A stretch of DNA of 64,000 nucleotides from Platerodrilus igneus (taxonomy: Eukaryota > Arthropoda > Insecta > Coleoptera > Lycidae): positions 1,509,001 through 1,573,000 of the forward strand of contig JARFIW010000668.1 in NCBI GenBank assembly GCA_036346225.1, in the 5' to 3' direction. Below the pieces are notes generated by a model that worked only from the letters and a program-made list of their open reading frames with translations, was not told the DNA's origin and did no database searches. This document shows, piece by piece, positions 32,952 to 43,019 of the stretch (within the stretch, counting starts at the first letter, position 1; each line of letters opens with the position of its first letter). Both the position numbers and the translations under genes were made by a program.

Positions 32952-34142
32952 TCAATGCGAATACATATGCTTCTGTAATTGATATTTCTGAAATGCGGAA
33001 AAATCACACAAATCGCATGCAAATGGACGTTTGGTAGTATGGGACCACATATGCGTTTTCAAGTTACTTTTAACAGAAGCAGCATAATCACATAAATTGC
33101 ATGCGAATGGACGTTCATTAGTATGGGACCGCACATGAATTTTCAAATTCCCTTTGCAAGATGCAGAATAATTACATAAATTGCATGCAAATGGGCGTTC
33201 TTTTGTATGGGACCATATATGCTTCTTCAAGTGACTTTTATGAATTGCAGAATAATTACATAATGTGCATGCGAATGGACGTTCGTTTGTATGGGACCGC
33301 ATGTGAATCTTCAAGTTACTTTTATTATATGCAGCATAATTACATAAACTGCATGCGAATGGACGTACGTTAGTATGGGACCACATATGAATTTTCAATT
33401 TCGCTTTAAAACATGCAGAATAATTGCATAAATTGCATGCGAATTGGCGTTCGTTTGTATGGTACCGTACATGAATTTTCAAACTACCCTTAGAAGATGC
33501 AGAATAATTACATAAATTACATGCGAATGGGCGTTCGTTTGTATGGGACCGCACGTGAATTTTCAAGTTATTTTTAATAGATGCAGAATAATTACATAAA
33601 TTGCAAGTAAATGGACGTTCATTAGTGTGGGAGAACAAATGCCTTTTCAAGTTCCCTTTAAAAGATGCAGAATAATTACATAAATTGCATGTAAATTGAT
33701 GTTTGTTTGTATGGGACTGCATATGAATTTTCAGACTACTTTTAAAAGGTGCAGCATAATTACATAAATTGCATGCGAATGGGCGATCGTTAGTATGGGA
33801 CTGCATATGAATCTTCAAGTGATTTTTACAAGATGCAGAATGATTACATAAATTGCATGCGAATGGACGTTCATTAGTATGGGACCGCATATGAATTTTC
33901 AAGCTCGCTTTAGAAGATGCAGAATAATTACATAAATAACATGCAAATGGATGTTCGTTAGTATGTGACCGAATATGTATTTTCAAGGTATATTTAAAAG
34001 GTGTAGAGTAATTACATAGACTGCATCTGAATGGACGTTCGTTTGTATGGGACCACATATGGATTATCAACTTACTTTTAAAAGACGCAGAATATGCACA
34101 TAAAAAACACACAAATGGGCGTTCCTTAGTATGTGACGACAT
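32952..34142 (-). CDS. C2H2 zinc-finger protein, 14 tandem fingers
   Basis: A 396-codon minus-strand frame: MSSH followed by exactly fourteen 28-residue units of the form T-N-E-R-P-F-A-C-x-L-C-x-Y-S-A-x-x-K-x-x-L-K-x-H-x-x-S-H. All cysteine and histidine zinc ligands are present in every unit. The linkers are the TNERPF variant of TGEKPF, typical of nuclear DNA-binding proteins. Most sequence differences between fingers fall at helix positions -1, 2 and 3. No BED, ZAD or KRAB-like domain is seen. The frame is closed by a TAA just upstream of the start, and another finger in a different frame lies at 34150-34200, so the true start may be in an upstream exon or the 5' end may be damaged. Stop after HMYSH. 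Likely a sequence-specific DNA-binding regulator; target unknown. Confidence 0.85.
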   Translation of the reverse strand: MSSHTKERPFVCFLCAYSASFKSKLIIHMWSHTNERPFRCSLCNYSTPFKYTLKIHIRSHTNEHPFACYLCNYSASSKASLKIHMRSHTNERPFACNLCNHSASCKNHLKIHMQSHTNDRPFACNLCNYAAPFKSSLKIHMQSHTNKHQFTCNLCNYSASFKGNLKRHLFSHTNERPFTCNLCNYSASIKNNLKIHVRSHTNERPFACNLCNYSASSKGSLKIHVRYHTNERQFACNLCNYSACFKAKLKIHMWSHTNVRPFACSLCNYAAYNKSNLKIHMRSHTNERPFACTLCNYSAIHKSHLKKHIWSHTKERPFACNLCNYSASCKGNLKIHVRSHTNERPFACNLCDYAASVKSNLKTHMWSHTTKRPFACDLCDFSAFQKYQLQKHMYSH

Positions 34143-34420
34143 ATCACTGTGCTTTTATAGGATGTATAAGTACATAAATATATACCTTTACATTTGATTT
34201 TTCCAATGTTCCACCCGAAGGTACTACATTGTGAATAAATATATACCACAGCTGTATTTAGTAGATGGCCGTGCAATTGTAAATTTTTTTGGTGACATAA
34301 AGATCACACCACTGACAGTTTTAGGGGAGTGATACCTCAAATGTGAAGCACAATGATTAGATAAATTGCCTGTCTATCCAAAACGTATATTGTAATGATT
34401 TTCTATCGTCTACTATTATG
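34143..34420 (-). pseudogene. Upstream finger relics, zinc-finger locus
   Basis: Minus strand encodes finger-like pieces in other frames (for example YLCTYTSYKSTVICRH at about 34140-34190, and a weaker unit near 34300-34370). A TATA-like CTATAAAAGC (minus) lies at about 34150-34160, probably by chance within the repeat. Confidence 0.55.
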
Positions 34421-34494
34421 TCGACTTGATTGAATCTTCATATGCGCATTTTATTTTAATTCCACGTTCTTTGCTAGTAAATAACAAACTCTAC

Positions 34495-34570
34495 AAAAGA
34501 TTTTTTCCCCACAATTTAGCTATCGATCAGGTGGTTTACACGAACTTATTAAGCAAACTAATTACAAAAG
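34495..34570. repeat. Dispersed repeat, copy 1
   Basis: About 75 bp with AGCTATCGATCAGGT and CTTATTAAGC, matching 42258-42332 in the same orientation with about 10 differences. Family unknown. Confidence 0.65.
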
Positions 34571-36599
34571 TTATAGTCCATTCGCGTTAACTTTAGGAGC
34601 ACGTCACAACTGGATAAAATGCTACGTTGCCAATGTTAAATGTATCGCGTTAATTCTATAGATAAAGCTTGTATTAAGTGTGGCATATTCTAGAAATGCA
34701 GGCAGCGGTATGTCTGACAACAATGACACATTCCATAAATCAAAATTATGGACATCTCTGCATAGGACATTAATCTTGGCCAGAAACCTGTGCATATTTT
34801 AGCGCTGTTTTCGTAGTTCGCGACTTGCCGTTAGGCAAATGAAGGACTATTTTTACATGCAGTCTTATGAAGCATTCGTTATTTTCTTACTTATTTAATA
34901 CAGTCATCATCTGGTTATGGGTTAATTAAATAATTGAAGTAACCCGTGAGTTCTTTAATATTCTCAAATGAAACCAGTGAACTTTAAGGAAAGATTTCTT
35001 TAAAATGATGGAACGAAAATATCTTCTGACTATGCTAGGGGTCTATTTCTCGGGTAGAGCTTATGAGGATTGGCCGTGGTTCTTTTTACAAAACATTATT
35101 TGCTTACTATGACTTAATTCATATCAAAATAAAGGTTTAGGGAGGGCGCCACCACGTCATTAAATTTTGAACAGAGGTTTTCTGTAAGGGGGACTTGGGA
35201 GTCCTTAGAGAGGAATATCGTGTTAACTGCTCATGCAGGAGCTGTAAAAAATTGAATTAAATTTACAAAGTGAAGACACAAGAGTATACTCTTGCTACCT
35301 CATAAAAAAAGCTGAAAAAATTGATTATGCACACAATTTTATAGACACAAATATTAGACATCAAATTCTGAAAGAACAATTAGAGCTTCTTTGTTAAATA
35401 GAAGCTACAAATATCATTATCTCGAAGGTATGTATGCCTTTTGTTCCTTGACCTGGTTACTCAATTTGTGAACTCACTTGTTCAAAATAAAACAATTAAT
35501 TAAGAGAATTAAATGGTGATTCTTTAATTAAAAGTTGTTTCGTGATAAAAATTGTATGTACAAAATTTACATTTCAAAAAGGTTACTATAATTTCTTTTA
35601 CACAGAGGTAGAACTATAAATTTGAATGAAATACCAAATACGTTAAGCGTTTCTTTTTACTACAAAAATTAACTCAAATCAATACCAAAAATATCAGATC
35701 TGTTATTCGGTTTACAAGTGTATATGAATATATCGAAAATATGTAATTATTCAATGTTCAAAAGCTTTAACTATAATTACACATAAATGAAACTTTAATC
35801 AGAACTCAATGGAGTTGCATAATTTCGTTAATAATAATAACGGTTACTACACTGCATTTATATTGGCAATAAAGAATTATCAAAGTCCTTTCTAGTTTGT
35901 TTAACAAAATAATAGTTATAGTTCGCCAAGTGCGGACGTCATGTAAGTATAATATAAAGCTGTTACCTCGTTTCAACAGGTTTTTGTTTGTGTAACAGCG
36001 TTACATCGTGTTAGAGCAGATGTATATACATACGGTTCCTGGACAAACAAATGACGTCACCTTTACGTGTTGTACTGCAAATAACCAGCTGTGTGTTTGT
36101 TTACCCAACTATATAAGCTTAAAGCGTATTTCCTCTATGCAATAACGGGACAAACCAAAATCCATTCCAACGGTTATCACAAAATGCAAAATTTCGAAGT
36201 ACTACTGTATTTAGATCGTTACCAAAACAATTATCTTGCGTGTAATTGCCCATATTGTTACTTGTAAATTCATCTTAGCAGTTTTAAAAAGACCATTACT
36301 GTTAATTATTGGACGTTTAAATTGAAACCAAAGAATTGCTATCTTAATTGTAGACCATTCTGGTGAAATTTCAAATATACAGTTTCATCGCAGAGCATTT
36401 TATTAAAGATCCATATAATCATATAACACAAAATTTAAACGGGCTAATTTTTATAAAACCAGATAAAACGGGATCAGACTAAACAAAAGAAGATACGAAA
36501 AGAGCGCTACAACAAAATTATTTAGTTTGTCTAGGAGATTATATCTATTTGCTTACCACTATGTCAAGTGTTTATTACACTTGAGTTTTCACAAAGACG
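34571..36599. other. No gene recognised
   Basis: AT-rich intergenic sequence apart from the promoter-like cluster at 36052-36116. Short frames only. Confidence 0.4.
36052..36116 (+). promoter_or_regulatory. Promoter-like cluster: CRE, E-box, TATA
   Basis: A palindromic TGACGTCA (CRE/ATF type) lies at 36052-36059, CAGCTG at about 36087-36092 and TATATAA at 36110-36116. The spacing is compatible with a pol II promoter firing to the right near 36140. No gene follows closely, so this may be an LTR promoter or chance. Confidence 0.35.
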
Positions 36600-36900
36600 T
36601 AAAGCCACACGCAAATTACTGGCCAGAACTCTGAGGTTCTCCATGATGTCTTCGTGCCAAGTGTTCTAGTCAGAAAGACCGTTAAAACGTTGCGCACGAA
36701 ATATCAAAGGTGTTTGGCATTGAAATGTTTATACGAATAGTTAACGCCTGATGTTAGCAACCAAACTAGCATTTCTGTATTGTGGTTAGACCACATGATG
36801 CCAATACGGATATTTATTTTATTGAGGACGTTTACTGGTTTAATGAAACAGACAAAAGATGTATTTAATTAATAATTTATTGGAGCTTTGCAGTGGTAAA
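36600..36900 (-). pseudogene. Gypsy-3-family pol fragment
   Basis: 36735-36900 matches 45860-46030, the region between integrase and the pol end of gypsy-3. The minus strand shows TEMLVWLLTSGVNYSYKHF, recalling the conserved WLLTPG block downstream of gypsy integrases. It is an isolated fragment. Confidence 0.55.
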
Positions 36901-38570
36901 AAAATTGTTACAATTTTTCTCATAAATAATTATAAATTCGGATTTTATTCAAAATTCCATTCATTGGAAGTGGAAATATACACAAATTCTTAACAATTAC
37001 CAATTTAATCCTCCCGTATTTCTATAAGAATTTCAAATTATTAAGGAATCAAAATAGCATGCTGAGCAATGTAACCATACATAAATAATATTTATTCAAA
37101 GCATTTTATGATACAAATACAAGCGGCTATAAAACAATAGGGGATGTCATTCATACGGAGAAAGAATGTTTTATCTCTGGTAACACTAGTTTTCAGGAGA
37201 TTAATTTAAAGTTATTGTTAATTTATGTAGTTAAGTCTTTTACTATAAAAATTAGAAATTTTAAGACAGTAGAGGATGGTGTGCATCCGAACGCAGATCC
37301 ACCTTATATGATCCATTTATAGGATCCACCGGATCCACCTGCTTATGGGAATTTACATGTAAATTCTTTGGAAGTGAACCTTCTTCAGACATTTACTAGG
37401 ATTTCCTCCTTGCTCCCTCCTTGTGGACCTCCTTGTGGGATTTTTACTTTATTTTAAGAATTTTTACCAACATTCTGAACTAAATAGTTTTCTTCGACTA
37501 ACCATTTTATCTTTCGCGATAAATCTATCTTGTTTGGTATCAATTAAGATTAGATTTTTCACAGCTACCTGAATTTCTAAGAATTTTTTAGATAGCATCA
37601 CCTCCCAGGGAGCTACCCTCATTTTAAGATTTTTTGCTGGTAGCGATTCCTAACCATTCTTTAAACATTTTTAGCTATCCGACACATCAAATTAGTCTAG
37701 AATTTTACACAGAATCTGAATATGCAAACGGATTTAAAATTATACCGCACCTTACAAAGTTACACTTTAAAGGCCCCAAACCTCTAAATTTTTGCATTCA
37801 TATCTTACCTAGATAGAAGTTTTCTTCAACTAGCCATGTTAATCTTATCTATAAGTTCCCGGGCAATCTAAAACCGTTGGAATTTTAGAAATAAACCCTT
37901 TGTAGGCCATAAGTGTTTAATATTTAAAACCATTTTTAAACCGTATTGTACTGTTTTTAGAATATTCAAAACCACGACTTTTAAAATTTTAAGTACAGTA
38001 AAATTTTTATCAATTTTCTGGTTTTACATTTTAATTTCTAAACACGTCATAACTTAATTTTGTAGTCAATGTAGTCAATGCTAAATAGGTACTTGAAAAT
38101 ACAATTCGTATCCGAACTAATTTCTTAACGATTATGGATTACCCGAATTACATGTGAAAGCGGTGTATAATTTCTTTTCAATGGACTTTCTATTAATTAT
38201 ATTGGTGACTACAAGTTCGAGGTATACAATAAATATGTTTTAATACCATACATTAGAAATCGTCGTATAATTGCTTGGGATTTATATTCCTACGAGACGA
38301 TTAATTGTATTTACCAGAATTAAAAAATTTCGTCGGCATTACTGCTCATTTTGAAAAAATTCCCATTCAACTTTCCATACTATTAACCACATATTTGGTG
38401 ACGCTAAAAGGAATGCAGCTATCGGATACACCACTTTAAACTTAAAAATAAAAAACAAGATAGTTTAATACGTCTATTAATAATTTTTGCTAATGTTGGC
38501 GATACAAATATATAAAACAAACTTTGTCAAGAAATATAATGTTTTTAATAAAATATATACGTATTGATAA
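36901..38570. other. No gene recognised; GATCCACC-rich patch and diverged repeats
   Basis: 37290-37345 has several GATCCACC-like units. Segments near 37490-37570, 37820-37880 and 39785-39870 share a loosely similar pattern (CGATAAAT, CTATC, ATTTTTC). The 60-codon frame at 37634 has no motif. Confidence 0.4.
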
Positions 38571-38573
38571 CAT

Positions 38574-39452
38574 CTATAAACCGCTGTGGTAACCAGAGAC
38601 TCGCGAATCTGTAGCCAAATCTCTAAACATTTGCGCAAGCGATTGCCTTGCAGTCGCATCTTTTAAGTATTGGATGGGGTAACATTTAATAATTTCTAAC
38701 AATGTCAAGTAATTTAAATTGCTGCAAACGTTAAACAGAAAAATACTGGCACAGCTCTTTTCCTCTAATAACGTTTGAACCCTTTCTTCATCCGTCGTAT
38801 TTCCACACACATTTTTATATCAGCAAACAAATTTTTCGTAAAATTCTGGAAAGTTTCTACACCTCAACTCACCCATTTTAAAACAGATTAAATCTCGCAA
38901 ATTAAATAGCTTGATACACTCGTACGCAGGCAGCACAATAACATTCCAATCTTTCGTCATTTCCATATTATATAAATTTTTTCTTTCAAAATTGTCCAAC
39001 AGGCATATGCTTCTATTAAAGGCTGTGCTCAGCTGCAATTTGAAATCTTGATCCAATTGTATGTCAACAATGTCGTCTCCAGTAGTCAAACCATTCAAAT
39101 TGATTTGTTTTGAGTCTTGAGGAAATTGGTGAATTTGAAATTCCACTTGAAAGTACACAATTTCTTCCAATCGAAGTATAAGAATGTTATCGCAGAATCT
39201 GCACACATACAGCAAATAACTTGGATGACAGGTTGAAGATCACCATATAAATCAAAACCAACTTCTATTATATGGTGGTGAGAATATGGTGAAAATTCGC
39301 CAAACTTATAGGTTTGTCTTACCAACTAGTTGGTTGATATTTAATTGTGGTATTCGCACATCACTTGTAACGTCAACACAAGAAAAATCCATCTTTAACT
39401 TGTAATTTTGATCAAACTCGACGATACTTTGACGACTAATGCACTGGAACAT
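38574..39452 (-). pseudogene. Gene A, unrecognised protein gene, broken frame
   Basis: Minus strand. A TATA-like CATAAAAGC (39462-39470) and an initiator-like GCATTAGT (39435-39442) precede an ATG at 39392 (MDFSCVDVTSDVRIPQLNIN). Coding potential continues in a second frame (39325-39200, with KFGEFSPYSHHHIIEVGFDL) and a third (39215-38820, with VEFQIHQFPQDSKQ, TTGDDIVDIQLDQDFKLQ and DWNVIVLPAYECIKLF). A single in-frame TGA (38820-38822) is followed by 80 more open codons to 38574. I recognise no family. Either introns that I cannot place or two frameshifts plus one stop are needed. A GTAAG at 39326 could be a donor, but the available acceptor does not restore frame. It lies divergently from gene B. 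Confidence 0.5.
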
Positions 39453-40334
39453 GGCTCCCTCGCTTTTATGCCGAAGGTCGAGTGTGCGCAGCTCATTATG
39501 TTAATTGTCGTTATATGCAAGTCTTGACTGGAAAAGTGACGCTTATAATTGTTTTATAGTGGGTTTTACCTGTATGTATTTAACCACCAACACCATTTTT
39601 AGAATTATTATAAAATTACTCTTAGCAGTATTTTTAATATAACCCCGTCGTGTAAGATATCAATTATTATTGTGCTTTTTCCTCAGGTTCTCAAATCCTT
39701 CGGAATTTTTTTCAAATCGAACGACTCCTTACTTATTTACAGATCAACCTTTTGCAAACCATATGGAATTCATCTTTAATCTATTTCTAAACCGTATCGC
39801 TCTGTCTTTTGAGATAAACCCATCGTGTTACCTATCAAATTAGCATAAAATTTTCCTGGGAAATCGAAATTAACTATTACGTCTTTTAAAATTAGCTCCA
39901 ACAAAGACCCGCATAGTGTTTTAATATTCAAAAACCTAACAGCAAAACGCCTCTGCATTTTTATTTAGATTTAGCTCGATAATAGAGTAAAACTCAAAAA
40001 AATATTTATTAGTATCTAGGATTGTTAAAATTTTCAATTAGTGGATCCACATTCAAATAATTAAACCAAAAGGTATAATATATATTAATTCTGTACGGCG
40101 GGCTAGAAAGTGGTTCGATAATCTATATTAAATGTAGTTCAAAATAAGACGTATTTTTTAAATAAATTTAGTGAAATGTATAATCATCATCCTCGCATTG
40201 TTTTGTCAATGACGTCTGACTATTAATTTAATAAAAGTACCTTTTAAAATTCTAGTTAATATACGGGAATACGCATTCTATAATTTGATTCAAATTGGGT
40301 TAATGTAAGAACAAATTACACTTATACTTTCTCT
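39453..40334. promoter_or_regulatory. Divergent intergenic region of genes A and B
   Basis: About 880 bp between the two starts. It holds gene A's TATA/initiator candidate at its left edge. No comparable TATA was found for gene B. The 39776-39958 minus frame has no motif. Confidence 0.4.
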
Positions 40335-41333
40335 ATGTACATAAATACGGGGGAAACGATACCAAAAGTTTATTTTAAGTTTTTTTTTGTAAAACATAAA
40401 GTCGTTCGAAGCTTAATTAATAATGTTACAGAATTTTCCGTATTTGAAAATTTTCGTGTGAGGACTATCGACAAAGATGAGTAAGTCTTAGTTTGAATTT
40501 TGCAAACGTAGAAAAAATTAATATTTACATGTATAATTCAAAAACTGTTAATCATTAATTTTTTCTAGAATAAACATCTTAAGTATCGCATGCAGTGTGT
40601 GCGAAAGCGTTTTTACTGGAAGTGACACCATAAAAAAACACGAGAGGCACATCGAGTGTGGGAACAAATTAAGGATTTGGAAAACCAGTCGACCGCAGCG
40701 CATAAAAAATGTATAAACGCCGCAATTCAGTTAGAGCGAGCCAAGTTGCTATTTGAAAAACCATACGCCATAACAAAATCTTCTTCCAAAATCTTAATTG
40801 TAGGCCTGAACCCGTTCGACGATTATAAAATAATTTTCAGATTTGTTGACACAATTTCGCAGACCGTACTTGATGTATCTCCCAACGTATTTAGGAAGTT
40901 TATATCAAATCTTCCATACATTATACGCATTATGGAAGCTCGCGTGCGTAATCAGATATGCAAATTCGACAAGTTGCATTTTTATTTAAATAAGAATTGT
41001 TTAGTGAAGATGATGACATTTGATGGGAATTATATGATATTTACCAAAGGAACTTTAGAGCACTTTTTAGGGGTATCTCAGATCGTTCTCAACCATGCTA
41101 ATACTTTAAAAGAACTAACGGAAAATTGTACTCCTAATATAGATCTGTTTCTGTTAGATATCGCAATCGAAAGATATAATAGGAATGATGTATTACAGAA
41201 TATCGCACATAATGTAATTAAAAGCAAATACAGTAATAGTGATATTGGGATCATATTATACAAATTTATAAGAACCTACCCAAGATTGTTTGAAAACAGT
41301 ATTTGTAGACAAGTTGAATATATGGAAGAGTAA
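40335..41333 (+). CDS. Gene B, unrecognised C2H2-finger protein with one intron
   Basis: ATG at 40335 opens a 146-nt first exon ending GATGA, then a clean intron 40481-40568 (GTAAGT ... TTTTTTCTAG, 88 nt). Splicing keeps frame and continues as INILSIACSVCESVFTGSDT then IKKHERHIEC, one zinc finger (C-x2-C-x12-H-x2-H, alternatively C2HC). After about 40650 the strong coding potential shifts to another frame, open to 41333: helical KCINAAIQLERAKLLFEK, then FVDTISQTVLDVSPNVFRKF and a C-terminal half ending ICRQVEYMEE. The frame break near 40650-40670 means a mutation, a sequencing error or an unseen intron. AATAAA signals follow at 41478 and 41503. Function unknown. Its DYK..LDVSPNVF..I and FDGNYMIFTKGTLEHFL stretches loosely echo gene A's middle part. 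Confidence 0.55.
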
Positions 41334-41639
41334 AACAGGTTTCCATTCCACGCATTTACGAGCGAGTTTAAATTTTAAGCCATAGATTTTAAAGAAAATT
41401 CTGTAACACTATTAATTACACTTTGTTCTCTTATACGTTTCTAAATTGTATTTCAACTACAGATATTAATAGCTGTAAATAAAATTATGTTATAGTTTTA
41501 AATAAAACGATTCTGATTAATAATTTTGTAAAACGTTTATAACACCCTTTTAAAAAAATGCACATCTTTGTTATAATTCTTTTCATAAGAACTTAGATAC
41601 CCATTTCGGTTATGTGGACATTTGAAAAATTAAGCAGAT

Positions 41640-42080
41640 TTATCCTTGTGTGGTTTGATTATCACAGAACTTTCCAAGTATTTCCACTAAAATATGACAA
41701 TTTGAACATTCTAGAATCATGAACAATTCCAGATACACCTGTGAAAACATCAATAAATTGACGGTTAAAATCACATACTGCTTGCAATACAATCGAGGGT
41801 AAGTCATGGCGATTTGTGTATGTACTTTTGATCTTATGTATGTTAATGTAAGATCCATCGCTACAACCAAGAACGTTTGGAAAACCAGATATCTGTAAAC
41901 CACTACTATATAGAAAAATAATCTTTGATTATTACTTTACTTTGGCAAATTCAGTGGCAAAAAAATGCTTGTCAACTGCAGTCAGAGGCAATTTAATAAT
42001 AGCTGGTGTTATTGAAAGTAAACAATTTATAACCTTTTCGATACTACGAAATAAAGTGCTATAGTCCATTCAAAATAACT
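41640..42080 (-). pseudogene. PIF/Harbinger transposase (HARBI1-like) remnant
   Basis: Minus strand: an N-terminal piece LFRSIEKVINCLLSITPAII then KLPLT (about 41990-42070), an interruption with two stops (41905-41945), then GFPNVLGCSDGSYINI (first catalytic aspartate), TNRHDLPSIVLQAVCDFNRQ, and VFTGVSGIVHDSRMFKLSYF (second aspartate region), ending at a TGA near 41660. This is the DDE_4/HARBI1 nuclease signature in the right order. The third catalytic residue and the Myb-like partner gene are not seen. Confidence 0.85.
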
Positions 42081-42257
42081 TTAAGATGGCGTCAAATATA
42101 GTAATAAAGTGTTGGCAACTGTATACAAATAAATACCTAGAATTGCGCATGAAGGATGCTGTCATTCAACATAATAAAGGTGTTGATGTCAATCCGTGTC
42201 GAGCACTTTATTTTAATTTTGCAATGTCTGTAAGTAAATAAAAAATTCTGTAAAACA

Positions 42258-42332
42258 TTTTTCTATCCACAAACTAGCTATCGATCAGGTCGTTTCCATG
42301 AGCTTATTAAGCGAACTCATTACAAAAAGTAA
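42258..42332. repeat. Dispersed repeat, copy 2
   Basis: Partner of 34495-34570. Both contain AGCTATCGATCAGGT and a TTATTAAGC core. Confidence 0.65.
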
Positions 42333-42439
42333 ATTGTATATTTATCTAAATTGTCCAAATTTTAAATACATTGTTTCCATAATTAAACTGAAATTTATTT
42401 TTCTTAGTATATTCCATCCTGTATTCTCTATTTTTATAA

Positions 42440-42860
42440 CACGTCATCATCATCGTTAGGTCTTAAGTCCTGGAACTGGTTAGACAAGTACCCTCATTGT
42501 TTCCTATTCTGAACTAATTTTAACATTTACTTTAAATTTTGCAGTCTGCATCTATCACTATCTGCATGCGAAACGCTGGTTTCGATCTATCTTTACCTTA
42601 GAACGTATCCTGTCCTTTTGTTTTCCACAGATATCTTTATTTTTCGACTATTTCTATGGTCTATTTGTTATTAACTTTGTGGGTCTATGGTATCATCCTC
42701 GTACATCTGAAGCATGATATTCTAGTAGGCTTCTATCTCTTTCTGTCTGCGTTTCCTACTACCTCTATTTCATAGGCATACTGTGCTGTACTCCACACAT
42801 ATGCTCTCAACAATTTTCGTTGTGTTTCTATGTTCGTTGTCTTTTAACATAACTGCTGTT
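42440..42860 (-). pseudogene. Old LINE 3' end (RTE-like)
   Basis: Minus strand: a LLRAYVWSTAQYAYEIEVV-like stretch followed by an RIEAYxNIMLQM-like stretch (diverged AYVWSVLLYGCETW...EAFEMWCYRRM), running into decayed sequence and a terminal (GAT)n near 42446-42457. This is the common arthropod RTE-type C-terminal region, much older than the copy at 28435-29385. Confidence 0.6.
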
Positions 42861-43019
42861 CTTTCTTGTTTGATGCAGTTTGGTTACCTTCAATTGTTTT
42901 ATAATTATATACCCAATTTCCCTGATAATCAGTGGTATGTAAAGAGGGTAGCAGCCTTTGGTAACCAAATTCCCCCAGCACTTAAACCTTTGTCGAATTA
43001 ATAGTTTTTCAAATTGTTA

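Noticed and set aside
33161..33373. 70-codon plus-strand frame with MQNNYIN repeats
   Set aside because: Antisense shadow of the zinc-finger repeats.
39200..39326. Intron in gene A from GTAAG (39326) to TGTGCAG (39200)
   Set aside because: The donor and acceptor phases do not join the flanking coding frames, and the interval itself looks coding.
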